Assembly: GCA_964387935.1 (NCBI GenBank)
Contig: CAYLZN010000066.1
Location: forward strand, 1-21,950
Direction of reading: 5' to 3'
Origin: CAYLZN01 sp964387935
GTDB lineage: Bacteria > Acidobacteriota > Vicinamibacteria > Vicinamibacterales > JAFNAJ01
DNA length: 21,950 nucleotides
In this document: one piece after another, positions 15,089 through 21,609 of the stretch
How the letters are laid out: each line of letters starts with the position of its first letter
How positions within the stretch are numbered: the stretch's first letter is position 1
Position numbers and translations under genes: made by a program
Notes under the pieces: generated by a model
The model's database searches: none
What the model was told of the DNA's origin: nothing
Seen by the model: only the letters and a program-made list of their open reading frames with translations

Positions 15089-16747
15089 TCAGCCGATGAC
15101 CTCCTGGGCGAGCGGCGGCGTCACCGCGCGTTGTGCGAGCTTGTGACGATACCCCGCTTCCACGAAACCCGCAAACAGCGGGTGCGGGCGCAGGGGCTTC
15201 GACTTGAACTCCGGATGGAACTGCACGGCCACGAACCACGGGTGGCCCTGGATCTCGATCATCTCGACGAACTTGCCGTCGAGCGAACGCCCGACGATCT
15301 CGAGCCCGTGGTCCACGAGGGTCTGCTCGTAGAGGCTGTTGAACTCGTACCGGTGGCGATGCCGCTCGTGGATCACGTCGCTCGCGTAGAGGTGGTGGGA
15401 CAGGGAGCCCGACTTGAGCCGGCACGTGTAGGACCCCAGACGCATGGTTCCACCGAGGTCGTCCACGCCGAGCAGGTCGCGCAGCTTGTAGATGACCTTC
15501 GTCGGCGTGTCGGGCGCGCACTCGGTGGAGTCGGCGTCCGCGAGACCGCACACGTTGCGGGCGAACTCGACCGTCGCCCACTGGAACCCGTAGCAGATCC
15601 CGAAGAACGGGATGCGCCGCTCGCGCGCCACCTGGGCGGCCTTCATCATGCCCCGCGTCCCGCGGTCACCGAAGCCACCCGGCACGAGAATGGCGTTGGC
15701 CCCGTCGAGCAATCCGGCCCCCTGCTCCTGCTCGAGCGCCTCGGCGTCCACCCAGGCGATCCTCGTCCGCAGGCGGTGCTTGAACCCGCCGTGGGCGATC
15801 GCTTCGTTGAGGCTCTTGTAGGAGTCCTCCAGGCCCACGTACTTTCCCACCACGTGGATCGTGACCTCGTCCTCGGGGGTGTTCATCCGCTCGACCAGGT
15901 CGTGCCAGGCCTGCATGCGCCGTTCGGTGCCAGGCAGGTGCAGGTGTTTCAGCACGATGTCGTCCAGGCCCTCGGCGGCCAGCGCGAGCGGGACCTCGTA
16001 GATCGACCGGACGTCGCGCGCCGTGATCACGGCCTCCTCGTCCACGTCGCAGAAGAGGGCGATCTTGCGCTTGATGTCCGGCGGCAGCAGCCGATCGGTG
16101 CGGCACAGCAGGATGTCGGGCTGAATGCCGATCGACCGGAGGTCGCGAACGCTGTGCTGCGTGGGTTTCGTCTTGAGCTCGCCTGCCGTGCCGATGAACG
16201 GGACGAGCGTCAGGTGGATGTACAGCGTGTTCTCCCGGCCGACGTCCTGGCGGAACTGGCGGATGGCTTCGAGGAACGGGAGACTCTCGATGTCGCCCAC
16301 CGTCCCGCCGATTTCGATGAGCACGATATCGACGCCGTCGGCGACCGAGCGCATCGCTTCCTTGATCGCGTTGGTGATGTGCGGGATCACCTGCACCGTC
16401 GCGCCCAGGTAGTCGCCCCGGCGCTCACGCTGGATCACCGACAGGTAGATCTTGCCAGTCGTCCACGCGTGGTTCTGCGTCGCGACCGACTCGGTGAATC
16501 GCTCGTAGTGGCCGAGGTCCAGGTCCGTTTCGGCGCCGTCGTCGGTCACGTACACCTCGCCGTGCTGGTACGGGCTCATCGTGCCCGGGTCGACGTTGAT
16601 GTACGGGTCCAGTTTCTGCAGCGTGACCTTGTACCCGTGACCTTCCAGCAGGCAGCCGATCGACGCGGCGGCGAGGCCCTTGCCGAGCGACGACACCACG
16701 CCGCCAGTGACGAAGATGAACTTGACGGGGCGTTGGGTGGCGGACAT
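15089..16747 (-). CDS. pyrG: CTP synthase
   Basis: Makes CTP from UTP, glutamine and ATP. The 552 residues have the amidoligase domain first (KFIFVTGGVVSSLGKGLAAA, LDPYINVDPGTMSPYQHGEV, DDGAETDLDLGHYERF, IEIGGTVGDIESLPFLEAIR). The C-terminal glutaminase domain has the nucleophile Cys in FFGICYGFQWATVEFARN and the His-Glu pair in VQFHPEFKSKPLRPHPLF. The nucleophile motif reads GICYGFQ instead of the common GICLGMQ, with Cys kept. ATG 16747 was chosen because the canonical N terminus begins at once after it; the frame extends further upstream without family similarity. It follows kdsB by 16 nt, with AGGAG before it. CTP is the co-substrate of KdsB, which fits pyrG being in this operon. Confidence 0.97.
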   Translation of the reverse strand: MSATQRPVKFIFVTGGVVSSLGKGLAAASIGCLLEGHGYKVTLQKLDPYINVDPGTMSPYQHGEVYVTDDGAETDLDLGHYERFTESVATQNHAWTTGKIYLSVIQRERRGDYLGATVQVIPHITNAIKEAMRSVADGVDIVLIEIGGTVGDIESLPFLEAIRQFRQDVGRENTLYIHLTLVPFIGTAGELKTKPTQHSVRDLRSIGIQPDILLCRTDRLLPPDIKRKIALFCDVDEEAVITARDVRSIYEVPLALAAEGLDDIVLKHLHLPGTERRMQAWHDLVERMNTPEDEVTIHVVGKYVGLEDSYKSLNEAIAHGGFKHRLRTRIAWVDAEALEQEQGAGLLDGANAILVPGGFGDRGTRGMMKAAQVARERRIPFFGICYGFQWATVEFARNVCGLADADSTECAPDTPTKVIYKLRDLLGVDDLGGTMRLGSYTCRLKSGSLSHHLYASDVIHERHRHRYEFNSLYEQTLVDHGLEIVGRSLDGKFVEMIEIQGHPWFVAVQFHPEFKSKPLRPHPLFAGFVEAGYRHKLAQRAVTPPLAQEVIG

Positions 16748-16763
16748 GACGACAGCGCGCTCC

Positions 16764-17492
16764 TCATCGGGGTTCGAGACGGTGACGGACCAGGGCCAGA
16801 TCCTCGGGCGTGTCGACGCCCACGGAATCGTAGGGGGTCTCCACGGTACGGATGCGGTGGCCCCGCTCGAGCGGCCGCAACTGCTCCAGGGACTCCGCCT
16901 GTTCGAGCGGCGTAGGTGGCCAGGAGGCGAATGCCAGGAGGAAGTCGCGCCGATAGAGATAGAGGCCGATGTGCTTGAACGTGACACCGGGCGTGAAGTG
17001 CGCCTCCGCGTCCCGGGCCCAGGGGATGGGGGCCCGGGAGAAGTAGAGGGCGTCGCCCCGCTGGTCCACGACGACCTTGACCACGTGCGGATTGCTCAGG
17101 TCCGCGGGCGAGTCGAGTCGACGTCGGAGGGTGGCGATCTGCACGTCGGCGTCGTCGAAGGCCGAGAGGCCGGCGGTGACCGAGGCCGGCTCGAGCAGCG
17201 GTTCGTCCCCTTGCACGTTCACCACCAGGTCGCACGGCAGGCCCGCCGCGACCTCGGCGATTCGGTCGGTGCCGCTGCGGTGCGCCGGGCTCGTCATGAC
17301 GCACTCGCCACCGAAGCGGGTGACCGCCTCGCGAATGCGTTCGTCGTCGGTCGCCACGATGACCCGGGCGATGCCAGGGACGGCCGACGCGCGGCGAAAG
17401 ACGTGTTCGACCAGTGGACGACCCGCGATGGGAATCAGGGGCTTGCCGGGGAGTCGGGTCGATTGGTAGCGCGCAGGGATGATGGCTACCAC
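16764..17492 (-). CDS. kdsB: CMP-Kdo synthetase (3-deoxy-manno-octulosonate cytidylyltransferase)
   Basis: Activates Kdo with CTP to CMP-Kdo for addition to lipid A. The 242 residues carry VVAIIPARYQSTRLPGKPLI, RVIVATDDERI, CVMTSPAHRSGTDRIAEVA, LVVNVQGDEPLLEP, ALYFSRAPIPWARD, HIGLYLYRRDFLLAF, ESLEQLRPLERGHRI and VGVDTPEDLALV, all family blocks. GTG 17492 gives the standard start of the protein; another in-frame GTG at 17531 would add 13 residues. No strong ribosome binding site precedes either one. It is the first gene of the leftward operon and is divergent from the gene at 17602. Confidence 0.95.
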   Translation of the reverse strand: MVAIIPARYQSTRLPGKPLIPIAGRPLVEHVFRRASAVPGIARVIVATDDERIREAVTRFGGECVMTSPAHRSGTDRIAEVAAGLPCDLVVNVQGDEPLLEPASVTAGLSAFDDADVQIATLRRRLDSPADLSNPHVVKVVVDQRGDALYFSRAPIPWARDAEAHFTPGVTFKHIGLYLYRRDFLLAFASWPPTPLEQAESLEQLRPLERGHRIRTVETPYDSVGVDTPEDLALVRHRLEPR

Positions 17493-17601
17493 GTGTGGCG
17501 TGGTCTGTCCTGAACGCCCGCGGCCGTGCACGGGGAATGGTAGCACGAGCCGCGCGCGCGGCCCGCGTCTCGGGATAGGATAGAACACGGGAAGAAGGCC
17601 G
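17493..17601. promoter_or_regulatory. Divergent intergenic region, kdsB operon versus PilP/GspC-like gene
   Basis: This 109-bp gap must hold the promoters of both directions. Weak -10-like boxes are TAGGAT at 17576-17581 on the + strand and TACCAT at 17542-17537 on the - strand. No -35 boxes are clear. AGAAGG at 17593-17598 is a likely ribosome binding site for the + gene. A run of alternating CG lies between them (near 17550-17560). Confidence 0.35.
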
Positions 17602-18159
17602 ATGGACGCTCGGTGGCTTGCATACATCGGAAGTGGGCTGTTGGCGGCGGTCTCGCTGGCGCCGTCCACCTTCTTGACCGGGCCACGCCCGACGACTACC
17701 GCCGCGAAGCCCGCCACGGCGGCGGTCAACGCGCCCATCGACGTGCTCGTCGACGTGGAGCGACAGACCGCGCGCCTCCGTCGGCACCTCGAGGACGCGC
17801 CCACGCCGCGAGTGCCAGGCCGCAACCCGTTCAGGTACGCTGCTCGTGCGGCGCCTGTCCGTGAGTCCGGCGGTCAGCCTCGGTCTGTGCGCGCCGTCAC
17901 ACCAGTGCCCGATCCAGACCAGGTGGCCCGGGCGACCGAGCCGCCGCCCCCGCTGCTGCGGCTGGTCGGAATGGCTGAGCAGGCGGAAGGGGACAGCACG
18001 GTGCGGACGGCCATCGTCGCGGCGTTTGGTGACGTGTATCTGGTGCGTGTGGGCGAACGCATCGGCCAACGCTACGAGGTCGCCACGATCGGCGCCGACA
18101 CGGTCGAGGTGCTGGACACCGTCACGCAGCACGTCGTCTCGCTCGAACTGAAGCGATGA
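17602..18159 (+). CDS. Single-pass protein with PilP/GspC HR-like C-terminal domain
   Basis: A 185-residue protein with one N-terminal membrane segment at about 5-25 (WLAYIGSGLLAAVSLAPSTF), which suggests a periplasmic C terminus. A Pro/Ala-rich linker follows with RVPGRNPFRYA, and the NPF motif recalls PilP and GspC proteins. From about 113 the segment PPLLRLVGMAEQ, then RTAIVAAFGDVYLVRVGERI and YEVATIGADTVEVLDTVTQH resembles the small beta-barrel HR/PilP fold that touches secretins. Not a confident family call: this is resemblance of layout and motifs. It stands alone, away from pilQ, between the Kdo operon and icd. The start ATG 17602 has AGAAGG three bases before it. A repeat tract begins 7 nt after its stop. 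Confidence 0.6.
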   Translation: MDARWLAYIGSGLLAAVSLAPSTFLTGPRPTTTAAKPATAAVNAPIDVLVDVERQTARLRRHLEDAPTPRVPGRNPFRYAARAAPVRESGGQPRSVRAVTPVPDPDQVARATEPPPPLLRLVGMAEQAEGDSTVRTAIVAAFGDVYLVRVGERIGQRYEVATIGADTVEVLDTVTQHVVSLELKR

Positions 18160-18165
18160 AGGGAA

Positions 18166-18203
18166 GGCGTACGGCGTACGGCGTACGGCACGGCGTACGG
18201 CAG
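18166..18203. repeat. 7-bp GGCGTAC tandem repeat
   Basis: Three perfect head-to-tail copies of GGCGTAC (18166-18186), then GGCAC, a fourth copy at 18192-18198 and a partial GGCAG. Each junction forms the palindrome GCCGTACGGC or its core CGTACG. It begins 7 nt after a stop codon and has no coding role. Confidence 0.85.
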
Positions 18204-18251
18204 ATGCGGGACCGATCGTTCGCTCGCCCTGCGGCCCGTCGACCCCTGATC

Positions 18252-18257
18252 TATAAT
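18252..18257 (+). promoter_or_regulatory. -10 promoter box, probably for icd-mdh
   Basis: A perfect TATAAT about 250 nt before icd, with no TTGACA-like box at the right distance. It is followed by TGCCCCGCTTTCGC, very like the bases after the TATAAT at 7122. It may serve icd or an unrecognised small RNA. Confidence 0.5.
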
Positions 18258-18376
18258 TGCCCCGCTTTCGCGTGGGGTCCCCCCGGAGATCACGCGCGCA
18301 CCACGATGGTGCAATCCGCTCGACGCGCCGGAATGGCAAGGGCGGACCGTGGCAACCGGGGCGCTTTTGCACAAGG

Positions 18377-18396
18377 TTTTCCACAGATCCTGTGAA
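18377..18396. promoter_or_regulatory. DnaA-box-like site with imperfect palindrome
   Basis: TTTTCCACA at 18377-18385 differs by one base from the DnaA box TTATCCACA. It is part of TTCCACAG-ATC-CTGTGAA (18379-18396), whose CACAG/CTGTG arms could equally be an operator. It is a single site, so it does not suggest an origin. Confidence 0.3.
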
Positions 18397-18504
18397 GAAG
18401 TCGTAACGCGCCCGCGGGGATGTGACCTAAAACCCAGTTCTCGTGCCGGTGCGCCGCCGGCCGTGCGGTTCCACTCCCGCGAGCCTTTTTCCTCCTGAGT
18501 CACC

Positions 18505-19740
18505 ATGCCGCAGTTCGCCCACCTGAAACCGCCTGCCGAAGGAAACGTGATCACCCGCAAGGACGGCGTCCTCGTCGTCCCCGACGACCCGATCGTGCCG
18601 TTCATCGAGGGCGACGGGACGGGTCCCGACATCTGGCGCGCGTCCGTGCGGATCTTCGACGCGGCCGTCAAGAAGGCCTACGGAGGCAAGAAGCGGATCG
18701 TCTGGCTCGAGGTGGCGGCCGGCGAGAAGGCCCGCGATACCTATGGCGAGTGGCTGCCGAACGACACCATCGAGGCGGTGAAGCACTACCGCGTGGCCAT
18801 CAAGGGGCCGCTGACCACGCCGGTCGGTGGCGGCATCCGCAGCCTCAACGTGACGTTGCGGCAGGTACTCGACCTGTATGCCTGCGTGCGCCCGGTGCGC
18901 TATTTCGCGGGGACGCCGGCGCCGGTGCGACATCCGGAGTACATGAACGTGATCCTCTTCCGAGAGAACACGGAGGATGTCTACGCCGGCATCGAGTGGG
19001 CACGCGGCACCCCGCAGGCCCAGAAGCTGATCGAGTTCCTGGAGCGGGAAATGGGCAAGCGCGTGCGCCCGGATTCGGGAATCGGCATCAAGCCGATCTC
19101 CGAGTTCGGCACCAAGCGGCTCGTGCGCATGGCCATCCGGCACGCCATCTCGTTCGGCCGCAAGACCGTGACCCTCGTGCACAAGGGCAACATCATGAAG
19201 TTCACCGAGGGAGCGTTCCGGGACTGGGGCTATGAGGTGGCGACCCGGGAGTTCCGCGACCAGGTGGTCACCGAGGAAGAGGTCTGGCAGGGCGCCAGCC
19301 GCGAGGGCAAGGTGCTCGTCAACGACCGAATCGCCGACAGCGTGTTCCAGCAGGTGCTGACACGGACGAGAGACTACGACGTCTTCGCGACGCCGAACCT
19401 GAACGGCGACTACCTGTCCGACGCCTGTGCGGCGCAGGTGGGGGGGCTCGGGATGGCGCCGGGCGCGAACATCGGTGACGACATCGCGTTCTTCGAAGCG
19501 ACCCATGGCACCGCACCGAAGTACGCCGGCAAGGACGTGATCAATCCGGCGTCGGTGGTGCTGTCGGGCGTGATGATGCTCGGCTATCTCGGCTGGAAGG
19601 AGGCTGCCAGCCTGATCGAGCAGGGGATCGAGCGCACGATCGCGCAGAAGAAGGTGACCTACGACCTGGCCCGCCAGATGGAGGGAGCGACGGAACTGAA
19701 GACCTCGCAGTTTGCGGACGCCATCATCGGCAACATGTAG
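18505..19740 (+). CDS. icd: NADP-dependent isocitrate dehydrogenase
   Basis: Oxidative decarboxylation of isocitrate to 2-oxoglutarate in the TCA cycle. The 411 residues follow the homodimeric E. coli type: IVPFIEGDGTGPDIW, AIKGPLTTPVGGGIRSLNVT with the substrate-binding Ser that AceK phosphorylates in E. coli, VILFRENTEDVYAGIEW, TLVHKGNIMKFTEGAFRDWG, ATPNLNGDYLSDACAAQVGG and EATHGTAPKYAGKDVINPAS. Lys and Tyr in TAPKYAG are the residues that bind the NADP 2'-phosphate in E. coli, so NADP is expected rather than NAD. ATG 18505 is the only start that gives the normal N terminus; no ribosome binding site is evident. mdh follows 20 nt later. Confidence 0.96.
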   Translation: MPQFAHLKPPAEGNVITRKDGVLVVPDDPIVPFIEGDGTGPDIWRASVRIFDAAVKKAYGGKKRIVWLEVAAGEKARDTYGEWLPNDTIEAVKHYRVAIKGPLTTPVGGGIRSLNVTLRQVLDLYACVRPVRYFAGTPAPVRHPEYMNVILFRENTEDVYAGIEWARGTPQAQKLIEFLEREMGKRVRPDSGIGIKPISEFGTKRLVRMAIRHAISFGRKTVTLVHKGNIMKFTEGAFRDWGYEVATREFRDQVVTEEEVWQGASREGKVLVNDRIADSVFQQVLTRTRDYDVFATPNLNGDYLSDACAAQVGGLGMAPGANIGDDIAFFEATHGTAPKYAGKDVINPASVVLSGVMMLGYLGWKEAASLIEQGIERTIAQKKVTYDLARQMEGATELKTSQFADAIIGNM

Positions 19741-19760
19741 TCAACCGCGGGAGCGCAGTC

Positions 19761-20687
19761 ATGAATCGCAAGGTTTCGGTAGTGGGGGGCGCCGGGAACG
19801 TGGGCGCCACTGTCGCGCGGGCTGTGGCCAACCTGGAACTCGCCGACGTCGTCCTCGTGGACATCGCGGACACCAAGGCGGCCGGCATCGCGCTCGACAT
19901 CCTGCAGTCGTGCCCGATCGAGGGGTCGGACAGCCGGCTCACTGGCGGGGCCGACTACGCGGCGATCGCCGATTCGGACGTCGTCGTCATCACTTCCGGG
20001 GTGCCGCGCAAGCCGGGGATGAGTCGAGACGACCTGCTGCAGGTCAACTACAAGATCATGCAACAGGTGACCGAGCAGGTCGTCAAGTACGCGCCCAACG
20101 CCATCATTGTCCCGGTCGCGAACCCGCTCGATGCGATGGCCCAGGCCATCTACAAGCTCAGTGGCTTCCCGCGGGAGCGGATCATCGGGATGGCCGGCAT
20201 TCTGGACTCCGCGCGCATGCGGGCCTTCATCGCGACGGAGCTGAACGTCTCGGTGGAGAACGTGCACGCGTTCGTCCTCGGCGGGCACGGTGACACGATG
20301 GTGCCGCTGCCGCGCTTCTCGACGGTGGCCGGGATTCCGATTACGGCGCTGCTGCCCAAGGACCGGATTGACGCGATCTGCGCGCGGACGGCGAACGGCG
20401 GCGCCGAGATCACGAAGCTCGTGGGCACGAGCGCGTGGTACGCGCCGGGACTCGCGGCGGCCGAGATGGTGGAGGCGATCCTCAAGGACAAGAAGAAGAT
20501 CGTGCCGTGCTCCGTGTTCCTGAAGGGCGAGTACGGCGTCAACGATCAGTTTCTCGGCGTGCCGGTGAAGCTGGGTGCGAAGGGCGTCGAGCAGGTGATT
20601 GAGATTGAACTGCTGCCGGACGAGAAGACGGCGCTGATGAAATCGGCGGCGGCGGTGAAGGAACTGACGACGGTCATCGGCGTGTAA
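19761..20687 (+). CDS. mdh: Malate dehydrogenase, LDH-like type
   Basis: NAD-dependent oxidation of malate to oxaloacetate in the TCA cycle. The 308 residues belong to the LDH-like MDH group. The Rossmann loop is VVGGAGNVGATVARAV, and the Asp of VLVDIAD selects NAD. The active-site loop SGVPRKPGMSRDDLLQVN carries the substrate arginines. VANPLDAMAQAIY and the catalytic His in VLGGHGDTMVPL follow, then GTSAWYAPGLAAAEMVEAIL. Arg in the PRKPG loop favours malate over lactate. GGGAG at 19749-19753 lies 7 nt before ATG 19761. It is probably co-transcribed with icd and ends 4 nt before a large inverted repeat. Confidence 0.95.
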   Translation: MNRKVSVVGGAGNVGATVARAVANLELADVVLVDIADTKAAGIALDILQSCPIEGSDSRLTGGADYAAIADSDVVVITSGVPRKPGMSRDDLLQVNYKIMQQVTEQVVKYAPNAIIVPVANPLDAMAQAIYKLSGFPRERIIGMAGILDSARMRAFIATELNVSVENVHAFVLGGHGDTMVPLPRFSTVAGIPITALLPKDRIDAICARTANGGAEITKLVGTSAWYAPGLAAAEMVEAILKDKKKIVPCSVFLKGEYGVNDQFLGVPVKLGAKGVEQVIEIELLPDEKTALMKSAAAVKELTTVIGV

Positions 20688-20691
20688 ACCA

Positions 20692-20772
20692 GGGGTCAGG
20701 TCTTTACTTTTCGCATATGGCTCAGCTGAGGGCGTCAGCTGAGCCATACGAAAAAAGTAAAGACCTGACCCC
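20692..20772. repeat. 81-bp inverted repeat, REP/MITE-like
   Basis: Two 38-nt arms (20692-20729 and 20735-20772) match at 35 positions around a 5-nt loop GGGCG. The outer 20 nt of each arm, GGGGTCAGGTCTTTACTTTT, are identical; the inner core reads TATGGCTCAGCTGA. The element fills the gap between the converging mdh and sdhB. No T-run follows the stem on either strand, so it is not a standard terminator, though it could still stop or stabilise transcripts. GGGGTCAGGTCTT-type ends resemble repeats linked to REP-associated (RAYT/Y1) transposases in many genomes, which is recollection, not a search. No transposase gene is present. Confidence 0.85.
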
Positions 20773-20784
20773 GCGCTACCCCCG

Positions 20785-21576
20785 CTAGCCCCCGAATCCC
20801 GTCGCCGACGATTCCGGGCGCCGCCAGATCGTCGCCCGGAAGTACTGTCGGTTCATGCGCGCGATGCCCGCGATTGAGATCTCCTTCGGGCACACCGCCT
20901 CGCACTCGCCCTCGTTCGAGCAACTGCCGAATCCCTCCGCGTCCATCTGATCGACCATCCGCAGCACGCGCCGGTCGGCCTCGGCCATCCCCTGGGGCAG
21001 CAGGCCGAGGTGTGAGATCTTGGCCGACGTGAACAGCGCCGCCGAGGCGTTCTTGCACGCCGCCACGCAGGCGCCGCACCCGATGCACGCGGCGAAGTCC
21101 ATCGCCTGCTCGGCGAGATCCCGCGGCACCGGAATGGCGTTGCCGTCCGGGGCCGCACCCACGTTCGCCGAGACGTAGCCACCCGCCTGGATCACCCGGT
21201 CGAACGAGGTGCGGTCCACCACCAGGTCTTTCAGGATCGGAAAGGCCTTGGCCCGCCACGGCTCGATCGTGATGGTGTCCCCGTCCTGGAACCGGCGCAT
21301 GTGCAACTGGCAGACGGTGGTCCCCGGGTCCGGGCCGTGCGGCACTCCGTTGACCACCAGGCCGCACGTGCCGCAGATGCCCTCGCGACAATCGGAATCG
21401 AAGGCGACGGGGTCGTCGCCGTTCCTGATGAGGCCCTCGTTCAGGACGTCGAGCATCTCCAGGAACGACATTTCGGGCGACACGCCCTCCAGCCGGTAGG
21501 ACACCAGCCGCCCCGGGGCCGTCGGGCCCGCCTGTCGCCATACGAGGAGGTTCAAGGTCAATGGGGTCGTCGACAT
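20785..21576 (-). CDS. sdhB: Succinate dehydrogenase/fumarate reductase iron-sulfur subunit
   Basis: Passes electrons from the flavoprotein SdhA to the membrane quinone site. The 263 residues begin MSTTPLTLNLLVWRQ, followed by the [2Fe-2S] loop FDSDCREGICGTCGLVVNG with its fourth Cys in TVCQLHMR. The second domain holds ACIGCGACVAACKNASAALF for the [4Fe-4S] cluster and GSCSNEGECEAVCPKEISI for the [3Fe-4S] cluster. These motifs and the SdhA ending resemble the Bacteroidetes/Acidobacteria group more than E. coli SdhB. ATG 21576 has TGAGGAA just upstream. The gene follows sdhA with a 33-nt gap; a membrane subunit is not seen downstream, so sdhC probably lies before sdhA, outside the window. Confidence 0.95.
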   Translation of the reverse strand: MSTTPLTLNLLVWRQAGPTAPGRLVSYRLEGVSPEMSFLEMLDVLNEGLIRNGDDPVAFDSDCREGICGTCGLVVNGVPHGPDPGTTVCQLHMRRFQDGDTITIEPWRAKAFPILKDLVVDRTSFDRVIQAGGYVSANVGAAPDGNAIPVPRDLAEQAMDFAACIGCGACVAACKNASAALFTSAKISHLGLLPQGMAEADRRVLRMVDQMDAEGFGSCSNEGECEAVCPKEISIAGIARMNRQYFRATIWRRPESSATGFGG

Positions 21577-21609
21577 CTACGGTTCCTCAAAGGCCGGTCA
21601 ACGGTCCGG

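Larger units (their letters stand above)
18160..18504. other. 345-bp non-coding region upstream of icd
   Basis: Holds the 7-bp repeat tract, the TATAAT box and a DnaA-box-like palindrome, each listed separately. After the box there is GGGGTCCCC at 18274-18282, a small palindrome. The stretch 18397-18504 shows nothing I can name, and icd has no clear ribosome binding site. A 29-codon open frame at 18306-18395 lacks one as well. If transcription starts near 18264 the icd leader is about 240 nt, long enough for RNA control, but no known riboswitch was recognised. Confidence 0.5.

Noticed and set aside
15074..16915. A 613-codon open frame on the + strand opposite pyrG
   Set aside because: It is antisense to a clear CTP synthase; long shadow frames are expected at this GC content, and its composition (rich in Arg, His, Asp, Val) matches no family.
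18166..18203. Possible CRISPR array
   Set aside because: Units are 7 bp with no spacers and no cas genes nearby; it is a simple tandem repeat.
18377..18385. Replication origin suggested by the DnaA-box-like TTTTCCACA
   Set aside because: A single imperfect box with no AT-rich stretch or dnaA/dnaN neighbours.
18306..18395. A 29-codon open frame downstream of the TATAAT box
   Set aside because: No ribosome binding site at a useful distance, no recognisable features, and its end lies in the palindrome; considered as a leader peptide but unsupported.
20692..20772. Ordinary intrinsic terminator for mdh
   Set aside because: No T-run follows the stem on either strand, and 38-nt arms with conserved ends fit a repeat element better.
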